Counted from the first letter of the stretch, positions 36,987-45,955 are shown. The stretch is 64,000 nt of DNA from Pseudomonas flavescens (GCF_013408425.1 NZ_JACBYV010000001.1:3782001-3846000), one strand, 5' to 3'. A program made the numbers and translations. The notes: a model not told the origin generated them from the sequence alone.

Positions 36987-38113
36987 AGGCTGATCCAGTA
37001 GGTGCCCTGCAGCGGCACCGGCTGAAACTCGCCATACAACTGCGCGAGCGTGGCCTGGGGGTCGAGATCGGCGAAAACGTCGGGGTACAGCCAGCGGGCG
37101 AATACCTGCACCGCCACCACATTGAACGGGCTGTTGTAGAAACCGTGCCAGATGGCATGGGTCTGCCCATTGCGGATCGCCGCCAGGTGGCGGATACCGC
37201 CCGTGCTGACCAAGCGCTGCAACGACTGGCGGGCCGGCTCGGCTTGCACGCCAGGCCCCAGGGCAATGTAAGGCGCACCCTCGGCCAGGCTGTTCGCCGA
37301 GCCCACGGCACTGGCCACGTAATGATCCACCGGCTGGCTGAGCAACAGTTCCAGGCTCAACACACCGGCATGCCCCGGCAGATAGTCCGTTGCCAGGCTA
37401 CGGCCACCCGCCGCTTCCAGCAGGCCGGCGAGCATGCCGCGCGCCATGCTCTCGCAGCAGCCATCGCCCAGCCCGGCCCGGCTATGCAGAAATACCTGAG
37501 GGCCGGGCGGGCCGGGCAACGCATCGCTGACAGCGGCAAGTGCCCTGGCGTGGGCAGCGACGAATGCCTCGGCACGCGCCTCGCGCCCCAGGGCTTGGCC
37601 GAGCAGGCGAATGCTGCGTGGCGTATTGATCAGCGGCTGCTCGCGGAAATCGACGAACAGCACGGCGATACCAGCGCGCTGCAGCTGCTCGGTCAGACGC
37701 TGCTGATGGCTGCCGGGACCGTGACCGGACAGGCTGAAGATCGCCAGGTCCGGCGCCAGGCTCAGCACCTGCTCCAGGCTGAAAGTATCGGCCGAGCCCT
37801 GGCCGATGCGTGGCACCTGCTGCAACGCTGGAAAGGCTTCGCGGTACTGCCGCTCGGTGCCGGGGTCGATCAGCGCCAGATCCGCCGGCATGCCCACCAG
37901 GCGGTCGAGCACCTGCTGGCCCTCGAGAATCCCCAGCACCGGCAACAGGCGCCCTTCGCCGAGAACGATGCGCTGCACCTGCCTGGGTACCTCGACCTGC
38001 CGCCCGGCGATATCGGTGAGCACCTGCCCAGCGGCAGCCAGGCCGGACTGCAGCGCCAGCCAGACGAGCAAGATGCCCGGCATCACACCGGGCGTACGCG
38101 TCGACCACGCCAT
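36983..38113 (-). CDS. Periplasmic iron-chelate-type substrate-binding protein
   Basis: A 376-residue exported protein. The signal peptide spans about 1-28 (PGILLVWLALQSGLAAAG), followed by the class III binding-protein pattern VLTDIAGRQVEVPRQVQRIVLGEGRLLPVL and ADTFSLEQVLSLAPDLAIFSLSG. A CC pair in GLGDGCCESMARGML is unusual. The start ATG shares one base with the TGA of the TonB receptor gene (TGATG), so the two are translationally coupled. It should carry a chelated metal from the TonB receptor to the FecCD permease. The ligand is unknown. Confidence 0.87.
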   Translation of the reverse strand: MAWSTRTPGVMPGILLVWLALQSGLAAAGQVLTDIAGRQVEVPRQVQRIVLGEGRLLPVLGILEGQQVLDRLVGMPADLALIDPGTERQYREAFPALQQVPRIGQGSADTFSLEQVLSLAPDLAIFSLSGHGPGSHQQRLTEQLQRAGIAVLFVDFREQPLINTPRSIRLLGQALGREARAEAFVAAHARALAAVSDALPGPPGPQVFLHSRAGLGDGCCESMARGMLAGLLEAAGGRSLATDYLPGHAGVLSLELLLSQPVDHYVASAVGSANSLAEGAPYIALGPGVQAEPARQSLQRLVSTGGIRHLAAIRNGQTHAIWHGFYNSPFNVVAVQVFARWLYPDVFADLDPQATLAQLYGEFQPVPLQGTYWISL

Positions 38114-40068
38114 CAGATACGCAGCGCCACGCCGAGGCGCAGCTCGCGGCCTGGTTCGTAGGAACCCCGCACCCCCTCGAAGCCGGGAATGTGGGTGAAG
38201 TCCTCGTTGCTGGCGTGATCCAAGTACTGCTTGTCGAACAGGTTCTTCAGGGTCAGGGTCAAGGTCAGGCGGTCGGCCGCCAGCGGCAGCCATTCGGCGT
38301 ACAGGTCATGCACGCCGTAACCGGGCTTGCTCACCGTGCCCTGCCCGGTATGCACCGAGTCGATGCTTTCCACGAAACGGCCCTGCCAGCCAACCGTCAG
38401 GTCATCGGTGGCACGGTAGTCGGCGAAGGTCGTCCAGGTATCGCCGAGGCTGGTGCCCTGACCGTTGTGTTCGTAGACGTTCAGGCGGCGCCCATCGAGC
38501 CGGGCGTTGTTGTGGTGATAGCTCAGGCCGGCACTCACGCGCTGCCAGTGGTAGGCGGTCTGCAGCAGCACGCCTTCGCTCTTCAGGTCACCGATGTTGC
38601 CGTAAACGTTGGGCGCGCCGATGGGGTCGGCGACGGCGTCCTCGATGCGCGTCTCGTAGAGCTTGCCGGACAGCTCCCAGCTGGCCAGCCGGTACTCGAA
38701 ACCGACCTCGCTGGTGCGAGCACGCTCGGCCTTGGTGTTAGGGTCGTTGCGCGAGGAGTCCATCTTGAAGGCATCACGCACTTGCGGCCCGCGCAGGGCA
38801 CGGGTATGCCCCGCGAGCAGGGTCAGCTCGGGCGTCAGCGCATAGCGGGCGCTGAGGTTGGGGCTGACGCCGTCTTCACGGAAGCGCTGGTCGTCACGAT
38901 CATCGAGTTTGTAACGGTCGTAGCGCAGGCCGGCGCCGATCTGCAGGCGCTCGGTCAGTTGCAGGCTGTCCTGCACGTAGAGGCCGAGGATGCTGCCGTC
39001 TTCGCTGGTCTCTTCACGATTGCCTTCTGGGCCGAGGGTGCCGCGGTCGTCGCGATAATCGACGCCGTAGGTGAGCGTATGACGCCCCAGGTGGCTGGTG
39101 TTGCGCAGGTCGAAACCGCTGCTGCGCGTGCCACCGAAGTACAGGCCGAAACGCCCGTCCTGCTGCAGCTCCACCTCATTGTGGAAGGCGGTCAGCTCGA
39201 CATCGACAAGGTCGTTGTCCAGCGGTTTGAAAGCGTAATTGAGCGTCCAGGTTTCCCGCTCGCTGCGCATCGGATACAGGCGGTTGAAGCCGCTGGGAAT
39301 CCACTGCGGGCGCTGGCTGCGCTCGCCGTCGTCGGTGCGCTGCTCGTAGCTCAGGCGCAGGGTCTGGGATTCGCTGAGCTTGCCCACCAGCTTGGTGAAG
39401 CCGAGCTTTTGCCGCGCCCCGGTGCCCAGTACGTCGTCGTTGTTGCCGTCCTCGTAATCGTTCTGATCCTGATAGCTGGCCACTGCCAGCGCCGACCAGT
39501 TCTCGTTGAAGCGGCCATACAGGCTGGTGCTGCTCTTGTAGCCCTCGGCATTGCTGAAGTAACCGCCCTTGACCAATGCACCGAAGGACTCGCCCTCGCG
39601 CAGCAGATCGTCCGGGTCCTTGGTCACGAACCGGATGGCCCCGCCCAGGGCTCCAGGGCCCGCGGTGGCGTCGCCGGTTCCGGCCTGTACCTCGACGCGC
39701 TTGAGCAACTCGGGCTCGATGCCGATACGCCCAGTGTGGTGGAAGGTCTGCCCAGCCTGGCTGGCACCGTCGATGGTGATGTTCAGCTGGGTGTCTTCGA
39801 AGCCGCGCAGGTAGAGTTTCTGGGCGATCCCTGCACCGCCGCCGACGGTGACTTGCGGGTTGCTCTCGAACACGTCCTGCAGATCGTTGGCCTGCAGACG
39901 CTGGATCTGCTCGGCCTCGACGGTTTCAGCGCGCTCGCTGGCCACCGCCGTCACCGAACTGGGCGCCAGCTCGAGCGAGGAAGCAGCGCTCTGCGCCTGA
40001 ACCTGGCCCATGAAGCTGCCAGCGACCATGGCGCCCAGCAGTGACAGACGATACGGACAACGGTGCAT
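38113..40068 (-). CDS. TonB-dependent outer-membrane receptor
   Basis: A 651-residue outer-membrane transporter with a signal peptide of 26 residues (ending QVQAQ). The plug domain (LQDVFESNPQVTVGGGAGIAQKLYLRGFEDTQLNITIDGASQ, then VEVQAGTGDATAGPGALGGAIRFVTKDP) precedes a 22-strand-type barrel ending GRELRLGVALRI with an aromatic-poor tail. No N-terminal FecA-type signalling extension is present, consistent with control by a two-component system instead. The start ATG 40068 has GGAGGG upstream. The locus recalls PA2911-2914 in layout and PfeRSA in logic. The ligand (siderophore, haem or cobalamin) is not decidable. Confidence 0.9.
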   Translation of the reverse strand: MHRCPYRLSLLGAMVAGSFMGQVQAQSAASSLELAPSSVTAVASERAETVEAEQIQRLQANDLQDVFESNPQVTVGGGAGIAQKLYLRGFEDTQLNITIDGASQAGQTFHHTGRIGIEPELLKRVEVQAGTGDATAGPGALGGAIRFVTKDPDDLLREGESFGALVKGGYFSNAEGYKSSTSLYGRFNENWSALAVASYQDQNDYEDGNNDDVLGTGARQKLGFTKLVGKLSESQTLRLSYEQRTDDGERSQRPQWIPSGFNRLYPMRSERETWTLNYAFKPLDNDLVDVELTAFHNEVELQQDGRFGLYFGGTRSSGFDLRNTSHLGRHTLTYGVDYRDDRGTLGPEGNREETSEDGSILGLYVQDSLQLTERLQIGAGLRYDRYKLDDRDDQRFREDGVSPNLSARYALTPELTLLAGHTRALRGPQVRDAFKMDSSRNDPNTKAERARTSEVGFEYRLASWELSGKLYETRIEDAVADPIGAPNVYGNIGDLKSEGVLLQTAYHWQRVSAGLSYHHNNARLDGRRLNVYEHNGQGTSLGDTWTTFADYRATDDLTVGWQGRFVESIDSVHTGQGTVSKPGYGVHDLYAEWLPLAADRLTLTLTLKNLFDKQYLDHASNEDFTHIPGFEGVRGSYEPGRELRLGVALRI

Positions 40069-40141
40069 GACTGATCCCTCCCCAAGAAAGATGCAAATAT
40101 TTCGTATTCGCAAATTCTTATCGAATCCAGCCGAGGGCACG

Positions 40142-40166
40142 TACAACTTTTACAACTGTTACGACT
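40142..40166 (+). promoter_or_regulatory. Three direct repeats before the TonB receptor, candidate response-regulator site
   Basis: TACAACT, TACAACT and TACGACT occur at 40142, 40151 and 40160 with an exact 9-base period, about 75-100 bp upstream of the receptor start and overlapping the kinase stop codon. Tandem direct repeats are what OmpR-family regulators bind. The assignment to the adjacent regulator is inferred. Confidence 0.5.
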
Positions 40167-41499
40167 GCCCGCTTGCCTGCTGCGGCAGGCAGATGGTCAG
40201 CTGCAGCCCACCGCCCTCACGATTGCTCGCCCGGATGCTGCCGCCGGTAGCGCGAACCTGCCGCTGCGCCAGTGCCAAGCCCAGGCCGTAGCCGGCACGC
40301 TCGCCGCCCACCCGGAAGAACGGCTGGAAGATCCGCTCCAGCCACTGTTCGTCGACGCCCGGGCCCTGATCACGAATCTGCAACTGCCAGGCCTGTTCAT
40401 CGGCCTGCAGGTCGACCTCGACCACCCCACCTGGCGGCGTGTGGTCGAGGGCATTGCGCACCACGTTCTCGATGGCCTGGCCCAACGCACGATGGCTGCT
40501 GCCGGCCAGCACCGCCTCTTCCGGCAGTTGCGCCAGCAACTGGCGATCCGGGTACTCGAAGCGGGCATCATCGAGAATGCTGTCGAGCAGTTCGGTGAGG
40601 TCGAGGGTTTCGTCACGCAACTGCGGGCGCTCGTTTTCCAGCCAACTGAGGGTCAGGGCATCCTCGACCAGTTGGCGCATGCCGTTGCAATCGTCACGGA
40701 TGCGTTCGAGCAGCACGCGACTGTCGGCGCCCTGCTCGGCCAGGCTGACCGCCATTTCGATGCGGGTCAGCGGCGTGCGCAATTCGTGAGACATGTCCGC
40801 CAGACGCTGGCGCTGGTCGATGATCAGTTGCCCAGTGCGTTCGGCCATGGCGTCGAAGGTATCCGCCAGACTGGCCAGCTCGTCGTTGCGCGAGCCGAGC
40901 AGCGAGCGCACCCGTACGTCGTAGCGGCCATCGCTGAACTGCCGCGTGGCCTGTTCGAGCCGCCGTAGCGGCTGCATCAAATGGCGGTACAGCACCAGGC
41001 AGACGATCAGTAGCAGCACCAGCGGCACCACCAGTTGCAGCAGCAGTTTGGCGTAGTGCCAGTTGAGGCCGGGGCGCATGCGCTGGGGCAGCTGGATCAG
41101 AAAACTGGCGCTGCGATCACTGAAGGGAATATCCATGATCGGGTTTTCCGCGAAGTACAGGTGGATCTTCCAGCTGACATCGCGGCCCAGGCCGAAACCT
41201 TCCTGAAAGCGTTCCGACAGCTCGCCGGCCAGCGGGCGCACCTCGGCTCGTACCACGGCGGCCCAGGTCCGCTCCTGCTGCTGCAACGTATTGAGCCAGC
41301 GCTCAAGCGCCTGGTGATCGCCACCACGATACAGCGACTCGGCCTGCTCGCCGTAATGACGAAGGGTGCGCTGGTGCTCGGCGTCGATGAAACTCATGCG
41401 CTCTTCGGTCTGCCAGGCGACCCGGGCGATGATCCAGAACAGCCCGACGCTGCCCACGGCGATGACGATGCACAGCTTCCAGAACAGGCGCCGGTTCAT
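40159..41499 (-). CDS. Two-component sensor histidine kinase (PfeS-like)
   Basis: A 446-residue inner-membrane kinase. TM1 spans about 8-28, a 123-residue periplasmic sensor 29-151, TM2 about 152-172, and HAMP follows to about 225. The HisKA motif MSHELRTPLTRIE carries phospho-acceptor His238. The ATPase domain has an N box (ENVVRNALDHT), G1 (DQGPGV) and G2 (GYGLGLALAQRQV). The sensor region has no named domain I can recognise. The gene overlaps the response-regulator gene by 4 bp. It lies immediately upstream of a TonB receptor, so it probably senses the periplasmic ligand of that receptor. Confidence 0.9.
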   Translation of the reverse strand: MNRRLFWKLCIVIAVGSVGLFWIIARVAWQTEERMSFIDAEHQRTLRHYGEQAESLYRGGDHQALERWLNTLQQQERTWAAVVRAEVRPLAGELSERFQEGFGLGRDVSWKIHLYFAENPIMDIPFSDRSASFLIQLPQRMRPGLNWHYAKLLLQLVVPLVLLLIVCLVLYRHLMQPLRRLEQATRQFSDGRYDVRVRSLLGSRNDELASLADTFDAMAERTGQLIIDQRQRLADMSHELRTPLTRIEMAVSLAEQGADSRVLLERIRDDCNGMRQLVEDALTLSWLENERPQLRDETLDLTELLDSILDDARFEYPDRQLLAQLPEEAVLAGSSHRALGQAIENVVRNALDHTPPGGVVEVDLQADEQAWQLQIRDQGPGVDEQWLERIFQPFFRVGGERAGYGLGLALAQRQVRATGGSIRASNREGGGLQLTICLPQQASGQS

Positions 41500-42194
41500 T
41501 GGAATACGTAACCCCGGCCATGCAGGGTCTGCAGGCGATCCGTCGCCAAGCCCGCCTCTCCCAGCAATCGGCGTATGCGGCTGATGTGCATGTCCAGGCT
41601 ACGGTCGTAGCTGCTGTAGTCGCGTTCCAGCACCGTGCGATACAGGTAGGGCTTGCTGAGCGCTTCGCCACGGTGGCTGACCAGGTGCCAGAGCACACGA
41701 AACTGGATCGGCGTGAGGCTGACCTCGCGCTCGTTGACCGTGACCCGCTGGGCGTGACGCTCGAGGCGCAACTCGTTGGCCTGCAGTTGCTGCACGTCTA
41801 CCGGGCGCACGCTGTCGGTCACCCGGGTACGCCGCAACACGGCATCGATGCGCAGTTGCAGTTCGGTGATGTTGAATGGCTTGGGCAGGTAGTCATCGGC
41901 ACCGTGGCGCAGGCCGCGAATGCGTTCCTCCTCGGCGCCACAGGCGGTCAGCATGATCACTGGCGTCTGCTGTTGCTCACGCAGGCGGCGCAGAACGGAA
42001 AAGCCATTGAGATCCGGCAGCAGCACGTCCAGCAGCACCAGATCCGGCGCATCGCTGATCGCCATGCCGAGCCCCGCTTCGCCCAAGTGACTCGAGCTGG
42101 TGGCATAGCCCTGGCCGCGCAACAGCTCGCCAAGCTGGGCGCACAGGGTTCGGTCGTCCTCGATGATCAGAATGCGTGCCAGGCTGGCCGGCAT
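41496..42194 (-). CDS. OmpR-family response regulator (PfeR-like)
   Basis: A 232-residue regulator. The receiver domain has acidic residues EDD (12-14), phospho-acceptor Asp56 in LLDVLLPDL and Lys105 in YLPKPF. The winged-helix C-terminal domain follows (VSLTPIQFRVLWHLVSHRGEALSKPYLY, ending DRLQTLHGRGYVFQ). The start ATG 42194 is used; a longer frame to 42269 would run through the Fur box. It is the first gene of the cluster and overlaps the kinase gene by 4 bp. It probably activates the TonB receptor promoter. Confidence 0.92.
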   Translation of the reverse strand: MPASLARILIIEDDRTLCAQLGELLRGQGYATSSSHLGEAGLGMAISDAPDLVLLDVLLPDLNGFSVLRRLREQQQTPVIMLTACGAEEERIRGLRHGADDYLPKPFNITELQLRIDAVLRRTRVTDSVRPVDVQQLQANELRLERHAQRVTVNEREVSLTPIQFRVLWHLVSHRGEALSKPYLYRTVLERDYSSYDRSLDMHISRIRRLLGEAGLATDRLQTLHGRGYVFQ

Positions 42195-42229
42195 GGCCCC
42201 TCCCAGGGGCCGGGAGCGGCACCCATCAA

Positions 42230-42244
42230 AGATAATAATTCTCA
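42230..42244. promoter_or_regulatory. Fur box upstream of the response-regulator gene
   Basis: AGATAATAATTCTCA fits the 7-1-7 Fur consensus TGATAATNATTATCA at 13 of the 14 specified positions apart from one further mismatch (two mismatches in all). It stands 36-50 bp upstream of the start codon, where a promoter would be expected. This links the whole downstream cluster to iron limitation. Confidence 0.7.
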
Positions 42245-42384
42245 GATAGATTACGCGAGTTGCGGTCACGAGGTAATGGCATCGTCAGGAGACCAAGCCA
42301 TTGCAGCTACGCCTCTCTGCGCAACGATGGCAGGCGTGCTTTGAGTTTCGCCGAGCATCGTCAGGCGCTTCGCCCCGAGGTCGA

Positions 42385-42426
42385 GGCTCCTACGGAGTTG
42401 CGGATGCTCAAGATCCGGTAGGAGCC
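42385..42426. repeat. REP-type hairpin in the gap between the response regulator and opuCA
   Basis: GGCTCCTAC (42385-42393) and GTAGGAGCC (42418-42426) form a perfect 9-bp stem, followed by CGCGACCCCGCGGCG, a typical Pseudomonas REP end. The 319-bp gap 42195-42513 holds this repeat and the Fur box. I see no gene in it. Confidence 0.6.
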
Positions 42427-42513
42427 GCGACCCCGCGGCGAATGATGGGCATACCGTGGTTTCGCGGAGCGGCCACGGTCAGTGCGCCCCAAGGCAGGGC
42501 GCCACCATCCTGT

Positions 42514-43668
42514 TTAGACCGCCACCTGCTCCGCCGGCGAGACGATGCTGCTCTTGCCACGCGAGCGCCCGGAGCTGAGGTAGTCGGCGATGGATTCCTG
42601 GGTGACTTCGCCGAGGAAGTCGTTGTCGGCGCTGAGTACCGGCAGCCAGGAGCGATTGAACTCGTACATGCGCGACAGCAGGATGCGCAGGTGTTCGTCG
42701 TGGGAGGCGGTGGCGTTGAACGGCTGCAGGAATGGCTGCACCGAACCGCCCTGCCCGCGCAGGTCGCGGCGGCGGATGTAGCCCAGGCCCTTTTTCTGCG
42801 CATCGGTCACCACCAGGTGACGGCGGTCGTGCTCCTCCATCAATTCCACGGCATCGGCTACCGAGGTTTCCGACAACACCGACGGGGCATCGTCGGCCGC
42901 GTCTTCGGCGCGGATCAGCAGCAGACGCTTGAGGGTGCTGTCCTGGCCGACGAAGCCACTGACGAAGTCGTCTGCGGGGTGCGCCAGCAAGGTGTCAGGG
43001 TGGTCGAACTGGAGCAGCGTGCCGTCCTTGAAGATGGCGATCTTGTCGCCCAGCTTGATGGCTTCGTCGATGTCGTGGCTGACCATGATCACGGTCTTGT
43101 TGAGCGCCCGCTGCATCTGGAAGAACTCGTTCTGGATGGCGTCGCGGTTGACCGGGTCGACCGCGCCGAAGGGCTCATCCATCAGCAGCACCGGCGCATC
43201 GGCTGCCAGGGCGCGGATAACGCCGATACGCTGTTGCTGGCCACCGGACAGCTCACGGGGATAGCGCGACAGGTATTGTTTGGGCTCCAGTTGCACCATG
43301 CTCATCAGCTCGACCGCCCGCTCGTGGCAGCGCTTCTTGTCCCAGCCGAGCAGCTTGGGCACCACGGTGATGTTTTCCTCGATGGTCATGTTGGGGAACA
43401 GACCGATCTGCTGGATCACATAGCCGATGTTGCGGCGCAGGGTCACCTCGTCGATGCCGGTGGTGTCCTCGCCGTTGATCAGCACCCGCCCGGAGGTCGG
43501 TTCGATCAGCCGGTTGATCATCTTCAGGGTGGTGCTCTTGCCGCAGCCGGACGGGCCGAGGAACACGCAGATCTGCCCTTCGTCGACGGTCAGACTGACT
43601 TCGTTGACGGCTACGACGTCCTTGCCTTTCTGGTGGAATTTCTTGGTCAGCTTATCGAGTTGAATCAT
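42514..43668 (-). CDS. opuCA: Glycine betaine/carnitine/choline ABC transporter ATPase
   Basis: A 384-residue ATPase: Walker A GPSGCGKST, Q-loop, signature LSGGQQQR, Walker B LLMDEPFGAVD, then a C-terminal tandem CBS region (about 245-375, including SVADAVELMEEHDRRHLVVTD and MYEFNRSWLPVLSADNDFLGEVTQE). CBS modules in this family sense ionic strength or nucleotides and gate uptake. It is the last gene of the four-gene quaternary-amine importer. ATG follows GAGGA. Same-order homologues are PA3891-3888 (from memory). Confidence 0.93.
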   Translation of the reverse strand: MIQLDKLTKKFHQKGKDVVAVNEVSLTVDEGQICVFLGPSGCGKSTTLKMINRLIEPTSGRVLINGEDTTGIDEVTLRRNIGYVIQQIGLFPNMTIEENITVVPKLLGWDKKRCHERAVELMSMVQLEPKQYLSRYPRELSGGQQQRIGVIRALAADAPVLLMDEPFGAVDPVNRDAIQNEFFQMQRALNKTVIMVSHDIDEAIKLGDKIAIFKDGTLLQFDHPDTLLAHPADDFVSGFVGQDSTLKRLLLIRAEDAADDAPSVLSETSVADAVELMEEHDRRHLVVTDAQKKGLGYIRRRDLRGQGGSVQPFLQPFNATASHDEHLRILLSRMYEFNRSWLPVLSADNDFLGEVTQESIADYLSSGRSRGKSSIVSPAEQVAV

Positions 43669-43678
43669 GTTCGAGTCC

Positions 43679-44338
43679 TCAGTGGGCGGCTTTCAGGCCA
43701 CGGGGAGTGAGCGTTTTCTGCAGCCACTGCAAAAACAGGTCGGCGACGATGGCGAGCAGGCTCACCAGCACCGCGCCGACGAGAAGGGTGGCCATGTCGC
43801 TGCGACTGATGGCCGTGAGAATCAGCACGCCAAGGCCGCCGGCGCCGATGGTGGCGGCGATGGTCATCACGCCGATGTTCATCACCACGGCAGTGCGCAC
43901 GCCAGCCAGAATGACCGGCACGGCGATCGGCAGCTCGACCATGCGCAGGCGCTGCCAGAAACTCATGCCAATGCCCTTACCCGCCTCGCGGATGCCCGGC
44001 TCGACGCTGCTCAATGCCAGGTAGGTGTTGCGCAGGATCGGCAGCAGTGAATAGAGGAACACGGCGGTGACGGCCGGCAGCGGCCCGAGGCCCTGCCCGA
44101 ACTGCGAGTAGAACGGCAACAGCAGGCCGAACAGCGCGATGGCCGGCAGCGTCAGCACGACCGTGGCGGCGCCCTGCAGCGGTCCGGCAATCCACGGGAA
44201 GCGGGTCATCAGAATGCCCAGCGGCACGCCGATGACGATCGCCAGGCCGACGGCGATGCCGACCAGGGCGATGTGTTCACCGGTCAGGCTGACGACCTGT
44301 GCCCAGTCGATGTGCTGAAAAGCGGTCATGAAATCCAT
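43679..44338 (-). CDS. opuCB: Quaternary-amine ABC transporter permease
   Basis: A 219-residue inner-membrane protein with five to six hydrophobic segments and the binding-protein-dependent permease loop AGKGIGMSFWQRLRMVELPIAVPVILAGVRTAVV. It pairs with the second permease of the operon (45242-45955) to form the channel for betaine, carnitine or choline. It starts 2 bp after the binding-protein gene and ends 11 bp before the ATPase gene. Confidence 0.92.
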   Translation of the reverse strand: MDFMTAFQHIDWAQVVSLTGEHIALVGIAVGLAIVIGVPLGILMTRFPWIAGPLQGAATVVLTLPAIALFGLLLPFYSQFGQGLGPLPAVTAVFLYSLLPILRNTYLALSSVEPGIREAGKGIGMSFWQRLRMVELPIAVPVILAGVRTAVVMNIGVMTIAATIGAGGLGVLILTAISRSDMATLLVGAVLVSLLAIVADLFLQWLQKTLTPRGLKAAH

Positions 44339-44339
44339 A

Positions 44340-45230
44340 TCAACGATCCCCCTCGATCAATTTCTGTTCACGAAGGAAGTCGGCGGCCACCGCAGCGGGT
44401 GTCTCGCGCTCGACGTCGACGCGGGCGTTGAGGCGACGCATGGTGGCGTCGTCCAGGCGCTCGGCCAGGGGTTTGAGCAGGGCTTCCAGATCAGGGTGCT
44501 CCTTCAGGTAGTCGGCATTCACCACAGGGGCTGCGGTGTAGTCAGGGAAGTAGCCCTTGTCGTCCTCGAGCAGGCGCAGGCCAAAGGAGTCCAGACGGCC
44601 ATCGGTGGTGTACACCAGGCCGACGAACACCTGGCCGTTGCGCAGCGCGGTGTAGACCAGGCCCGGGTCCATCTGGCGGATCTCGTTGCGGGTGAAGCTC
44701 AGACCGTATTCCTTGACCAGCCCGTCGAGACCGTCGGAGCGGTTGGCGAATTCGATATCCAGCGCCAGCAGGCGATTGCCCTTGCCCGGCTGCTGCAGAG
44801 CCTCCGCCAGGTCGCTGATGCTCTTGATATCCGGGTGTTCCTCGGCGACCTTTTCCGGCAGCGCCAGTGCATAGGTGTTGTTGAAGCGGGTCGGCGCCAG
44901 CCAGATCGCGCCGGTCTTGGCATCCAGCTCCTTGACCCGCGCGTAGGCCGCGTCCTTGTCGAGGCGCTCGGTCACCTTGTTGTAGGCCACCAGCGAGGTG
45001 CCGGTGTATTCCCAGGTCAGATCCAGCTGGCCGTTCTTCATGGCATTCCAGGCAATGGTGCTGCCCAGATTGCCGACGATGCGCGACTGATAGCCGTGGG
45101 GCTGCAGGTACTGCGCGGTGAGTTCCGAGAGGATCGCCTGCTCGGTAAATACCTTGGCGCCGATGCGAATTTCCGCCGCCTGGCTGGTAGCGGCCAGCAG
45201 CATGCCGAGGCCAAGAACAAATGACTTCAT
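44340..45230 (-). CDS. opuCC: Quaternary-amine periplasmic binding protein
   Basis: A 296-residue exported OpuAC-family binding protein. The signal peptide MKSFVLGLGMLLAATSQA is followed by AEIRIGAKVFTEQAILSELTAQYLQPHGY, typical of the choline/betaine (OsmF/YehZ-like) group. The domain continues with WEYTGTSLVAYNKVTERLD and GLVYTTDGRLDSFGLRLLEDDKGYFPDYTAAPVV. ATG 45230 is chosen because GGAG lies 8 bases upstream and a clean signal peptide results. It is placed between the two permease genes. Confidence 0.92.
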   Translation of the reverse strand: MKSFVLGLGMLLAATSQAAEIRIGAKVFTEQAILSELTAQYLQPHGYQSRIVGNLGSTIAWNAMKNGQLDLTWEYTGTSLVAYNKVTERLDKDAAYARVKELDAKTGAIWLAPTRFNNTYALALPEKVAEEHPDIKSISDLAEALQQPGKGNRLLALDIEFANRSDGLDGLVKEYGLSFTRNEIRQMDPGLVYTALRNGQVFVGLVYTTDGRLDSFGLRLLEDDKGYFPDYTAAPVVNADYLKEHPDLEALLKPLAERLDDATMRRLNARVDVERETPAAVAADFLREQKLIEGDR

Positions 45231-45241
45231 CAAGGTCTCCA

Positions 45242-45955
45242 TTAGCGGGCCAGGCCTCGCTCGAACCAGAAACGGCTGACCGCGGCCACCAGGCCGTCGA
45301 GCAGCAGTGCCAGCAGGGCTGTGGCTGCCGCGCCCAGAATCAGCAATGGCTGATCTTCCAGAGCGATGGCCGGAAAGATCAGACTGCCGAGGCTGTTGGC
45401 GCCGATCAGAAAAACCAGCGGTGCAGTGCCGACGTTCAGCGCCAGCGCGACGCGCACGCCGCCAACGATGATCGGTACGGCGTTGGGCAACTCGACCTGC
45501 CAGAGCACCTGGCCGGGTGTCATGCCGATACCGGTGGCCGCTTCCTTCAGCGAACCCGGCACGTTGCGCAGACCTTCATAGGTGTTACGCACGATGGGCA
45601 GCAGTGAGGCGAGAAACAGGGCGAGCACCGCCGGGCCATTGCCGATACCGACGATGGACAGGGCAATCGCCAGCACCGCCAGCGGCGGCACGGTGTTGCC
45701 CACGTTGAACACCTGCATGATGCGCTCGGCACTGTGCTCGCGCCCCGGTCGACTGAGCAGGATGCCCGCGGGGATTCCCACCGCCAACGCTGCGAACATC
45801 GACAGGAACACCAGATACAGATGCGCCTGCAGGTAGAAGATGAGGTCTTCGCGGTGCGAAGCGAGCACTGCGGGGGTGATCCAGTGGATCAGCAAGGCCA
45901 GTACCGCAACCAGCGCCGCAGCGCCCAGCAGCACCTTGCCCAAGCTTTTCAACAT
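45242..45955 (-). CDS. opuCD: Quaternary-amine ABC transporter permease, first gene of operon
   Basis: A 237-residue permease with the EAA-type loop LKEAATGIGMTPGQVLWQVELPNAVPIIVGGVRVALALNVGTAPLVF and about six hydrophobic segments. ATG 45955 with GGAG 10 bases upstream is preferred over a start at 45982. Its stop codon is followed 11 bp later by the binding-protein gene. It diverges from nhaP across 306 bp that must hold both promoters. An osmotic-stress promoter is expected but I cannot identify one with confidence. Confidence 0.92.
   Translation of the reverse strand: MLKSLGKVLLGAAALVAVLALLIHWITPAVLASHREDLIFYLQAHLYLVFLSMFAALAVGIPAGILLSRPGREHSAERIMQVFNVGNTVPPLAVLAIALSIVGIGNGPAVLALFLASLLPIVRNTYEGLRNVPGSLKEAATGIGMTPGQVLWQVELPNAVPIIVGGVRVALALNVGTAPLVFLIGANSLGSLIFPAIALEDQPLLILGAAATALLALLLDGLVAAVSRFWFERGLAR

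Noticed and set aside
38191..40044. A 617-codon open frame antisense to the TonB receptor
   Set aside because: The receptor has signal peptide, plug and barrel features. The antisense translation is Val/Ala/Gln-rich without motifs.
40095..40125. AT-rich stretch upstream of the TonB receptor resembling a Fur box
   Set aside because: Best alignment to the 7-1-7 consensus matches only about 10 of 15 positions, too weak beside the clear site at 42230.
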